Origin: Actinomyces johnsonii
Lineage (GTDB): Bacteria > Actinomycetota > Actinomycetes > Actinomycetales > Actinomycetaceae
NCBI RefSeq assembly: GCF_006546835.1
Contig: NZ_VICB01000004.1
Coordinates: forward strand, 1-64,000
Direction of reading: 5' to 3'
DNA length: 64,000 nucleotides
The position numbers and the translations under genes were made by a program. The notes under the pieces were generated by a model. The model did not search any database. It was not told the origin of the DNA and saw nothing but the letters and a program-made list of their open reading frames with translations. This document shows positions 15,386 to 23,115 of the stretch, in pieces (position 1 is the first letter of the stretch; each line of letters starts with the position of its first letter).

Positions 15386-18319
15386 ATGAACGCGATGAAC
15401 TCCCTCTTCGGTGCCCTGCCCATGCCCGGCTCCGGCGGTGCGGCCACGCCGCCGCCCGAGGCCGCGCTGCCCGCCCTCATCCCCACCGGAGGCTCCTTCG
15501 ACGACGACTCCTGGGCCGACGTCGAGGCGCCGGAGGAGGACTGGGGCCCCGAGGACGCCCCGCCGCCCGAGGACGAGGCCGCCGCAGCCCCCACCTGGGA
15601 GGAGCGTCAGGACGAGGTCTCCGCCCTGGTCGCCCGGGCTCAGGCCAATGCCGCCGCGGCGCGGGCCCGAGCCGACGGCGCCGCGCCGTCGGGCCACGTC
15701 TCCGGCCCCGCCTGGGGGGTGACGGTCTCAGACCCGGCCGAGCTGCTCTCCGGCCTCAACCCCGCCCAGGAGGCCGCCGTCACCCACGCCGGCACGCCAC
15801 TGCTCATCATCGCCGGGGCCGGATCGGGCAAGACCCGGGTCCTCACCCACCGCATCGCCCACCTCATCGCCACCGGCCGCGCCCGCCCCGGCGAGATCCT
15901 GGCCATCACCTTCACCAACAAGGCCGCCGCCGAGATGCGCGAGCGCGTCACGGCGCTGGTCGGGCCCGCCGGAGCGCGCATGTGGGTCTCCACCTTCCAC
16001 TCCGCCTGCGTGCGCATCCTGCGCCGCGAGCACGAGGCCGCCGGCCTGCGCTCCACCTTCTCCATCTACGACGCCGCCGACTCCACCCGCCTCATCACTC
16101 TCATCGTGCGCGAGCTGGGCATCGACCCCAAGCGCTTCACCCCCAAGACCTTCGCCCGCCGCATCTCCGACCTCAAGAACGAGCTCATCACCCCGGCCCA
16201 GTTCGCCGAGCGGGCCGTGACCTCCAACCCCCTCGAGCGCCACCTGACCGAGGTCTACCGCGCCTACGCCGAACGCCTGAGCGCCGCCAACGCCCTGGAC
16301 TTCGACGACATCATCATGCGCACCGTCGCCCTGCTCCAGACCCGGCCGGCCGTGGCCGAGATGTACCGGCGCCGCTTCCGCCACATCCTGGTCGACGAGT
16401 ACCAGGACACCAACCACGCCCAGTACGTCCTCGTGCGCGAGCTCGTCGGCGGGCCCGGCACCTCCGGGGCGGACTCGACCCTGCCGCCGAGCGAGCTGAC
16501 CGTCGTCGGTGACTCCGACCAGTCCATCTACGCCTTCCGCGGCGCCACCATCCGCAACATCGAGGAGTTCGAGGAGGACTACCCGACGGCGCGCACCATC
16601 CTGCTGGAGCAGAACTACCGTTCCACCCAGAACATCCTCTCGGCCGCCAACGCTGTCATCTCCCGCAACAGCGGAAGGCGCGAGAAGAACTTGTGGACCG
16701 CCGCCGGCGACGGCGCCCCCATCATCGGCTACGTCGCCGACTCCGAGCACGACGAGGCCCGCTGGATCAGCCAGGAGGTCGACCGCCTGTCCGACGAGCA
16801 CGGCGTGCACCCCCGTGACGTCGCCGTCTTCTACCGCACCAACGCCCAGTCCCGGGCGCTCGAAGAGGCCCTCATGCGCGCCGGCCAGCCCTACAAGGTC
16901 ATCGGCGGCACCCGCTTCTACGACCGCCGCGAGATCAAGGACGCCATCGCCTACCTGCGCGCCGTCGACAACCCCGACGACGACGTCAACCTGCGCCGCA
17001 TCCTCAACGTCCCCAAGCGTGGCCTGGGGGACAAGGCCGAGGGCGCCCTGGCCGAGCACGCCGCCCGCTACGCCGTCTCCTTCGGACAGGCGATCGCCGA
17101 CGCCGCCGGTGCCCCCCGCGAGGCGCAAACAGACGAGGCAGGCGGGGCCGCCGGTGCTGAGAGTGCAGACGGGCAGGCCCCGTCCGCCGCCGAGGCCGGC
17201 GAGCCGCCCGAGGTCGAGGGTCTGACCACCCGGGCCCGCAACCAGGTGCGCGGCTTCCACGAGCTGCTCACCACCCTGCGGCACATGGTGACCGCCGGCG
17301 ACGGCGTCGCCGACGTCCTCGACTCCGCCCTGGACGCCTCGGGCTACCTCGCCGAGCTGCGCGCCAGCGACGATCCACAGGACGCCACCCGTGTGGAGAA
17401 CCTCGCAGAGCTCCACTCCGTGGCCAGCGACTTCCAGGCCGCCAACCCCGACGGCACCCTGGCCGACTTCCTCGAACGTGTCTCGCTCGTGGCCGACTCC
17501 GACCAGCTCCCGCCCAGCGCCGATCTGGAGGACGAAGACGCCCGGCAGGCCGAGGAGCAAGGCCGGATCACCCTCATGACCGTCCACACCGCCAAAGGCC
17601 TGGAGTTCCCGGTCGTCTTCGTCACCGGCATGGAGGACGGCACCTTCCCCCACACCCGCTCCCTGGCCGAGGAGTCCGAGCTCGCCGAGGAGCGGCGCCT
17701 GGCCTACGTGGCCCTCACCCGCGCCCGCGAGCGCCTCTACCTCACCCGCGCCGCCGTGCGCTCGGCCTGGGGCGCGGCCAACGCCATGCCAGCCTCCCGC
17801 TTCCTCGACGACGTGCCGGGCGAGACCATCGACTGGAAGCGCCTGGCATCCTCCATGGAGGCGCTGCGCGGCGGCGGCACCGGCTGGGGGAGCAGCTGGG
17901 GGGAGGGCGGCTTCGGCTCGGGCGGTCGGCGCTCGGGTGGTTCCCGGCAGGGCTCCTACTCCGACGACGATGACTTCGCCCCTCCCGTGGGGGGAGGCGC
18001 CAAGCGCTCGGGCAAGCTGGGGCGCGTGGAGACCGCCCAGGACCGGGCCGCCAAGCGTACCTCTGCCCGCCTCGAGGCCCGTGGCAAGCAAAGCACCCCC
18101 TCGCCGGCCGGGAGCGCAGCCGCCTCGGAGGACCTGCCCGCGGCCGTGGCCGGGCTGAGGGCTGGCGACCAGGTGCGCCACGACTCCTACGGGGTGGGCA
18201 CCGTCGTCGGCCTGGAGGGCAAGGGGCGCTCCCTGACCGCCCGCGTTGAGTTCGTCATCGACGGAGCCCCCGCCACCAAGCGCCTCATCCTGCGCTACGC
18301 CCCCGTGGCCAAGATCTGA
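15386..18319 (+). CDS. pcrA: ATP-dependent DNA helicase PcrA/UvrD
   Basis: Superfamily 1A 3'-5' helicase for repair and replication-conflict removal. The ATG at 15386 (or 15395) is chosen because the open frame before it runs through the operator palindromes; TAGGCT at 15370-15375 is its likely -10. The product is 977 residues. An acidic Pro/Ala-rich extension fills residues 1-120. Motifs: Walker A AGAGSGKT (143-150), VDEYQD (336-341), VVGDSDQSIYAFRGA, LEQNYRST, VHTAKGLEFPVVFVTGMEDG and YVALTRARERL. The C-terminal 60 residues (GDQVRHDSYGVGTVVGLEG) form the Tudor-like RNA-polymerase-binding module of PcrA. A Gly/Ser-rich linker precedes it. Confidence 0.94.
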   Translation: MNAMNSLFGALPMPGSGGAATPPPEAALPALIPTGGSFDDDSWADVEAPEEDWGPEDAPPPEDEAAAAPTWEERQDEVSALVARAQANAAAARARADGAAPSGHVSGPAWGVTVSDPAELLSGLNPAQEAAVTHAGTPLLIIAGAGSGKTRVLTHRIAHLIATGRARPGEILAITFTNKAAAEMRERVTALVGPAGARMWVSTFHSACVRILRREHEAAGLRSTFSIYDAADSTRLITLIVRELGIDPKRFTPKTFARRISDLKNELITPAQFAERAVTSNPLERHLTEVYRAYAERLSAANALDFDDIIMRTVALLQTRPAVAEMYRRRFRHILVDEYQDTNHAQYVLVRELVGGPGTSGADSTLPPSELTVVGDSDQSIYAFRGATIRNIEEFEEDYPTARTILLEQNYRSTQNILSAANAVISRNSGRREKNLWTAAGDGAPIIGYVADSEHDEARWISQEVDRLSDEHGVHPRDVAVFYRTNAQSRALEEALMRAGQPYKVIGGTRFYDRREIKDAIAYLRAVDNPDDDVNLRRILNVPKRGLGDKAEGALAEHAARYAVSFGQAIADAAGAPREAQTDEAGGAAGAESADGQAPSAAEAGEPPEVEGLTTRARNQVRGFHELLTTLRHMVTAGDGVADVLDSALDASGYLAELRASDDPQDATRVENLAELHSVASDFQAANPDGTLADFLERVSLVADSDQLPPSADLEDEDARQAEEQGRITLMTVHTAKGLEFPVVFVTGMEDGTFPHTRSLAEESELAEERRLAYVALTRARERLYLTRAAVRSAWGAANAMPASRFLDDVPGETIDWKRLASSMEALRGGGTGWGSSWGEGGFGSGGRRSGGSRQGSYSDDDDFAPPVGGGAKRSGKLGRVETAQDRAAKRTSARLEARGKQSTPSPAGSAAASEDLPAAVAGLRAGDQVRHDSYGVGTVVGLEGKGRSLTARVEFVIDGAPATKRLILRYAPVAKI

Positions 18320-18425
18320 CGGATCAATCTCTCACGCTACTGGGAACTGCGCTAAGCGCAGGATAAGGGCTGGTTCCTCCTGGCGGGGGAGGCGTGGCTA
18401 CCGGTGGGCAGGGAACACTGGGGTC

Positions 18426-19427
18426 ATGAACAGCGCGGATTCCTCTCCAGCCTCTTCAGCAGAACCTCGGCCTGTTCGTCTCCTGGACCGACTCGTTCCG
18501 GTCAGTCCCCAGTGGCGTATTCCCCCACGGAAGGCGGAGCGCCTCGGCTGGCTCCAGCTCCTTCTGGGAGTCCCGGTCGTCGTCGGCGCTCAGATGGCCG
18601 TCGGGCTGCTGGCGGTGGCGACTGGTTTTGCGCGACTCGGTGCCGGTGGCGGAACGGTGGGTCGGCCGGGTGCCGCGTTCATCATCGCGATCAGTGCAGT
18701 GCCCCTGACCCTGCTCGGATACTGGCTGCTGGTGCGCTTCGTCGGCGGTCGGCCCGTCATTGAGCTCGGCGGGCGCAGGGCGGCACTGCGCGAGCTCCTG
18801 GTCGGCCTGGCCATGGGCGCGCTGCTCATGTGCGCCGTCATCGCGGTTCTGACCCTGCTCGGTTCCTACCACGTGGTGGACGTCGGCTGGAACACGGGGG
18901 TCCTCGCCGGTCTCCAAGCCGGAATCCTCGCAGGATTCACCGAGGAGATCCTCGTCAGAGGCGTCATGCTGCGCCTCATCGAGGGATGGCTGGGGACCTG
19001 GTGGGCGTTGGCCATCACCGCGGTGTTCTTCGGCGTCGCCCACCTCGGCAACCCTCAAGCCACCGTCTTCGGCGCGGTGGCGATCATATTGGAGGCCGGA
19101 ATCCTGTTGGGCGCCTGCTACCTGCTCACCCGGCGCCTGTGGCTGGCGATCGGGGTGCACGCCGCCTGGAACTTCGTCCAGGGCGGCATCTTCGGCTCCG
19201 ACATCTCCGGTACCGGGTCGGGACGCGGACTCATCGAGGCCCGCTTCACCGGACCCGACCTGCTCACCGGCGGAGCCATGGGCGTCGAGGGCTCCATCGT
19301 CGCGGTCCTGCTGTGCACGACGGCCGGTCTGGCCATGCTGGTCGCGGTTCACCGGCGCGGGCTCATCGTCCCGCCCTGCTGGCGCCGCCCGGCCCAGGCT
19401 GCGCCGGAGATCACGCAGCCGGCCTAG
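18426..19427 (+). CDS. CPBP-family intramembrane metalloprotease
   Basis: 333 residues with about eight membrane segments. Start at the ATG at 18426, after a polar stretch that overlaps the pcrA 3' end. The catalytic signature is complete: TEEILVR (E173, E174, R178), FFGVAH (H206) and VHAAWN (H245, N249), as in Rce1/Abi-type glutamate proteases. Family roles include prenyl-protein processing and bacteriocin self-immunity or maturation; none is indicated here. Monocistronic. Two other CPBP proteins occur at 28.5 and 30.9 kb but are of a different subgroup. Confidence 0.85.
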   Translation: MNSADSSPASSAEPRPVRLLDRLVPVSPQWRIPPRKAERLGWLQLLLGVPVVVGAQMAVGLLAVATGFARLGAGGGTVGRPGAAFIIAISAVPLTLLGYWLLVRFVGGRPVIELGGRRAALRELLVGLAMGALLMCAVIAVLTLLGSYHVVDVGWNTGVLAGLQAGILAGFTEEILVRGVMLRLIEGWLGTWWALAITAVFFGVAHLGNPQATVFGAVAIILEAGILLGACYLLTRRLWLAIGVHAAWNFVQGGIFGSDISGTGSGRGLIEARFTGPDLLTGGAMGVEGSIVAVLLCTTAGLAMLVAVHRRGLIVPPCWRRPAQAAPEITQPA

Positions 19428-19477
19428 GGTCTGCTGCGAAGCTAGAATGGGGCACCTTGTGTTCGTACCATAGGGTG

Positions 19478-19527
19478 CGCGGTCGTACCCTCTACCCCTC
19501 GAACGCGCGGCATAAGGTACGACCGCG
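19478..19527. repeat. Inverted repeat between convergent genes
   Basis: CGCGGTCGTACC (19478-19489) and its perfect complement GGTACGACCGCG (19516-19527) are 26 bases apart. A third partial copy, TTCGTACC, is at 19462-19469. It sits between the converging CPBP and nitroreductase genes and may act as a two-way terminator or as a protein-binding cluster. Confidence 0.6.
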
Positions 19528-19574
19528 ACGTCGAGCACCACGGGCGGTGACGGTCTGAGCGGGCCGCGACCGGA

Positions 19575-20294
19575 TCAGCTGTGAGTCGGCACCAGGCGCA
19601 CGGGGCGCCGCTCAGCCCGGAAGTCGTTGACCGGGGCGTCGGAGGCGTACCCCAGGGCGAAGCCCGTGATGAGGCGGTAGTCGGCCGGCGCCTCGAACTC
19701 GGCGTCGAAGGGGCGGCGCCAGGTGGCCAGGACCCCGAGGGGGCAGGAGTCGACGCCGTGGGCCTTGGCCGACAGGAACAGGGTCTGCAGCATGATCCCG
19801 GCGTCGAGCGCTGCGAAGGGCATGAGGCCCTTGTGGATAAGGACGAAACCGATGACCGGGGCGCCGAAGGCCTCACAGTTGCGGCGGGTGGCCGCGTCGC
19901 GGGCCTCGCGGTCGTCCCTCGCGATGCCCATGTGCGCGTACAGCTGGCCGCCGACAGCCTGGGAGTGGGGCAGCAGCTCCGCGGGATAGGGCGCCCAGGT
20001 GCGGTAGTCGCCGTCGGGCGCCTTGCCGCTCAGGACCAGGCGGGCCATGGCGCCGGGTTCCTTGTGCTGGAAGGGCAGTGTGGCATCGAACTCGGCGATG
20101 TAGGCCGAGCGCAGGCGGTCCGCCCGCTCACCGGTGGCCAGCGCCACCATGAAGGGCCGTGTGTTCGACCAGCTCGGAGCCTGACGGGCATCGTCAAGGA
20201 TGGCGTCGAGGACCTGACTCGGCACCGGGTCAGGCCGGAAGTCGCGCACAGAATGCCGGGCAGTGGCCAAGTCGGAGAAAGCTTCGGGGTTCAT
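19575..20294 (-). CDS. Nitroreductase-family flavoprotein
   Basis: 239 residues. The FMN-binding N-terminus LATARHSVRDFRPDPVPSQV and the QAPSWSNTRPF segment mark the NfsA/FRP fold. LDAGIMLQTLFLSAKAHGVD and the C-terminal ALGYASDAPVNDFRAERRP complete it. Such enzymes reduce nitroaromatics or quinones with NAD(P)H. Last gene of a minus-strand run after the acetyltransferase, with 95 bases between. A second, only distantly similar family member is at 27901. Confidence 0.87.
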   Translation of the reverse strand: MNPEAFSDLATARHSVRDFRPDPVPSQVLDAILDDARQAPSWSNTRPFMVALATGERADRLRSAYIAEFDATLPFQHKEPGAMARLVLSGKAPDGDYRTWAPYPAELLPHSQAVGGQLYAHMGIARDDREARDAATRRNCEAFGAPVIGFVLIHKGLMPFAALDAGIMLQTLFLSAKAHGVDSCPLGVLATWRRPFDAEFEAPADYRLITGFALGYASDAPVNDFRAERRPVRLVPTHS

Positions 20295-20389
20295 TGTGAC
20301 GTCTCCTTGGACAGGTCATGGAGCCGGTTGACGGGGCCGATTGCGGCGCAGCCTCAGTCTTGGGTGTGACGCGGCGTCGTACGCAAGCG

Positions 20390-21034
20390 TTACGACTGAT
20401 GTCGGGGCCCGAAGGTGGAGTCGTCCAGCTGGCGCAGGACGCGGGCCGGGTTGCCCACCGCGAGACTGCCGGTGGGGATGTCCTTGGTGACCACCGAGCC
20501 CGCACCGATGACGCAGTTGTCCCCGATGGTTACACCGGGGCAGACGATCACCCCGCCGCCCAGCCACACGTTGTCGCCGATCGTGATGGGGTCGGCCGCC
20601 TCCAGGGAGCAGGCGCGCGGCGTCGGCTCTAGGGGATGGACCGGCGTGAGCAGCTGGACATTCGGGCCGATCTGGCAGTGGGCACCGATACGGATCTCCA
20701 CGACGTCCAGGGCCACGAGCCCATAGTTGGCGAAGGTCCCCTCACCCACAGTGATGTTGTCTCCGTAGTCCACACGCACCGGCGGCAGCAGGCGAGCCTT
20801 GTCACCCAGTCCCGGGATCGCCGAGCGCAGCAGGTCCCAGCAGTCCTCTTCACCCTCGGCGAAGGCCCGCTCGAAGCGGTAGAGCATCTTGCGGGCGTGC
20901 GCCGCGATCCTGGCACTGTCCGGGTCATCGGAGACGTACCAGTCGCCGGCGAGCATACGCTCGCGATTGGTGCGCTCGTCCCCAACGAAGTAGGGCTCGG
21001 CCTCGGGGAAGCGCGGGGCGGGGTTCTCACTCAT
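20390..21034 (-). CDS. Maltose/galactoside O-acetyltransferase family protein
   Basis: 214 residues. The N-terminal RERMLAGDWYVSDDPDSARIAAHARKM is the maltose acetyltransferase cap, followed by left-handed beta-helix hexapeptide turns (ITVGEGTFANYGLVALD, IRIGAHCQIGPNVQL, ITIGDNVWLGGGVIV, VTIGDNCVIGAGSVV). The catalytic His is in LLTPVHPLE. It transfers acetyl from acetyl-CoA to a sugar hydroxyl. Lies 53 bases after the GH84 gene on the same strand. Confidence 0.9.
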   Translation of the reverse strand: MSENPAPRFPEAEPYFVGDERTNRERMLAGDWYVSDDPDSARIAAHARKMLYRFERAFAEGEEDCWDLLRSAIPGLGDKARLLPPVRVDYGDNITVGEGTFANYGLVALDVVEIRIGAHCQIGPNVQLLTPVHPLEPTPRACSLEAADPITIGDNVWLGGGVIVCPGVTIGDNCVIGAGSVVTKDIPTGSLAVGNPARVLRQLDDSTFGPRHQS

Positions 21035-21087
21035 GGCTCGACCGTACCGTCATCATCGTGGCCGCGGGTCTTACGTACGATCTCGAC

Positions 21088-23046
21088 TCACCGGTTGTTC
21101 CAGGCCTGGCGGGCATGGTCCACCAGCTCGCCCATACCGGTGTCCCCCAGCTTCGGGGTGAGCGCGCTGGCTTGGGGCCGGCCATTGTCGTCGAGCGCGC
21201 TCAAGCGTTTGGCCCCGGCCCGGGCGACCATCGACTCCATGCTCGTTTGAGCCTTCTGGGCTGCGGCCGTGTCCCCCCTGCGCAGTGCCAGGATGAGGTC
21301 GACGGCGGCCAGATCCGCACTTGCCCAGTTCGAGGTGGCGTCGATCCACGGCTTGGCGTCGTTGTAGAAGTCGCGCACTTTGACCGAGGCCAGCGTGGTG
21401 GGAGCGTCCTTCAGCAGTCGCAGGCGCGTGCGCAGCGCGGCCGCCTTGGCCTCGATGTCCGCGGTGTCCTCGCCGTCGAGGGACCAGATGAACGCGTAGA
21501 CGTCGTTCCAGGTGCGCGAGGCCCGCCAGCCGGTGAACTCCCACTGCTCGTGCACGTCGACGAAGGCCTGCATCGCCTCCCACGCGGGTCCCGAGCTCGC
21601 GCCCACGATCTTGGCCATCGCCGTGCTCCTCGTGGTCTGGGCGTCGTGCCCGGTCGGGTTCCACGCGTAGCTGGCGTACTCGGCCACGGCCAGCCGGGAG
21701 GCGTAGGGCTGGATCATCGGGTTGGTGGTGATTCCGGTGATCGCCGTGCCCAGGTCGGTGCTGCGCGCCGGCATCGCCCCCAGGAACAGTCGGGCCTGGT
21801 TCTCCCCATCATTGGCGGGGAAGTTGTCCCAGACGACCAGCTTGCTCGTACCGTAGGCCGCAGCCGCCTGGGAGGCCTGCTCGGTGGTGATGGAGTCGGT
21901 GACGATTCCTCGCCCCGTCCACTGCACGGAGATGGCGGGGTCGAGCTCCTTCCCCAGGGTGGTCTTGTAGTCCGTCTTGTCCATGCCCGTGTACTGGGTG
22001 GGGGCCATCCACAGGTCCGGCAGGCCCTTCGACTTGATGTACTCCCGCTGAATGCGGCCCAGGAAGTAGGCCTGCGCCTGAGCTAGAGCCGCCTTGTCCC
22101 CGGTCGCCGTGAACTGCGCCGTGTCGGAGTCGCAGGTGAAGTCTCCGGAGATGTCGTCGAAGGCGACGTAGAAGCTCGTGATCCCGATGTCCCGCAGCTG
22201 ATCGAAGACGCCGGTGGCGGCGGCGTAGTCCTCGGGGGAGGAGTAGCAGATGTCCTCCCCAGGGGAGAGCGCGACCACCAGGTTAATGTGCGCCGCCCTG
22301 GCCGTCTGCGAGAGCTGCTTCAGCCGGGCCAGGTCGGAGGCCGGGTAGCGCTCGCGCCACCTGGCGCGCAGATACGGATCGTCCTTGGGGGCGTAGACGT
22401 AGGTGTTCATGCGCTGATCGCCCATGTAGGACAGCATGTCCATACGCGCTCGGTGACTCCAGGGGATGCCGTAGAAGCCCTCGACCACGCCGCGCACCCG
22501 CATGGCCGGCCAGTCGGTGATCGTTGCGCCGGCGACCTTGCCGCCCACCGTGATCTGCCTGAGCGTCGTCGTCGCGTGGAAGGCTCCGGAGGCGTCGCTT
22601 CCCAGGGCGATCACGGAGGGGACGCCCGCCGATGAGGTGGTCAGGGCATAGCCCTCGGCCTGGGAGGGGACCGACAGGGAGGCCGGGCGGTACTGGGAAG
22701 CGTTGCCGTCATCGGTGCCGACGACGATCCTCGCCCGCCCGCTTCGGGACACCACCTTGCCCCCGGCATCGGTGACGATCGCGGTGGCCGCCTTGACGAC
22801 GTCGTCGCCAGCCCCGCCTCCGACCTTGACGATCTCCACCGTCCCGGTCAGGTCCACCGCCGGTCCCGTCCACTGAACCGACTGGGGCGCCGGGGTCAGG
22901 GCCGGGGTATCCGGCGCGGCCGCGGCCGTGGGCTCAGGCGCCGAGGAGACGAGCCCGAGTACCAATCCGACGAGGAATGCGGGGATGAGGAGGGACCGAA
23001 GACGGGATGAGGAGGGCAATGCTCCTGAAACGACCATGAGGGCCAT
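21088..23046 (-). CDS. Secreted GH84 beta-N-acetylglucosaminidase
   Basis: 652 residues. A signal peptide (RLRSLLIPAFLVGLVLGLVSS) ends near AAAA at about residue 44. Residues 50-165 are the GH84 N-terminal domain (TPAPQSVQWTGPAVDLTG). The catalytic barrel begins VRGVVEGFYGIPWSHRARMD and has the paired catalytic Asp in FDDIS (D297, D298), as in bacterial O-GlcNAcases/NagJ. No cell-wall anchor or obvious binding module follows, so it is shorter than the clostridial mu-toxins. It would trim terminal GlcNAc from host glycans. The start could also be the ATG three codons in. Confidence 0.9.
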   Translation of the reverse strand: MALMVVSGALPSSSRLRSLLIPAFLVGLVLGLVSSAPEPTAAAAPDTPALTPAPQSVQWTGPAVDLTGTVEIVKVGGGAGDDVVKAATAIVTDAGGKVVSRSGRARIVVGTDDGNASQYRPASLSVPSQAEGYALTTSSAGVPSVIALGSDASGAFHATTTLRQITVGGKVAGATITDWPAMRVRGVVEGFYGIPWSHRARMDMLSYMGDQRMNTYVYAPKDDPYLRARWRERYPASDLARLKQLSQTARAAHINLVVALSPGEDICYSSPEDYAAATGVFDQLRDIGITSFYVAFDDISGDFTCDSDTAQFTATGDKAALAQAQAYFLGRIQREYIKSKGLPDLWMAPTQYTGMDKTDYKTTLGKELDPAISVQWTGRGIVTDSITTEQASQAAAAYGTSKLVVWDNFPANDGENQARLFLGAMPARSTDLGTAITGITTNPMIQPYASRLAVAEYASYAWNPTGHDAQTTRSTAMAKIVGASSGPAWEAMQAFVDVHEQWEFTGWRASRTWNDVYAFIWSLDGEDTADIEAKAAALRTRLRLLKDAPTTLASVKVRDFYNDAKPWIDATSNWASADLAAVDLILALRRGDTAAAQKAQTSMESMVARAGAKRLSALDDNGRPQASALTPKLGDTGMGELVDHARQAWNNR

Positions 23047-23115
23047 TGTTCACTAACGGCACTTGAACTGTTCGCGGTAAAAACCTTCAAACGATGCGGC
23101 CGGTTGGCGCCGCGC

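Noticed and set aside
15728..18181. 817-codon minus-strand open frame opposite pcrA
   Set aside because: GC-rich shadow with no motifs; pcrA carries all helicase motifs.
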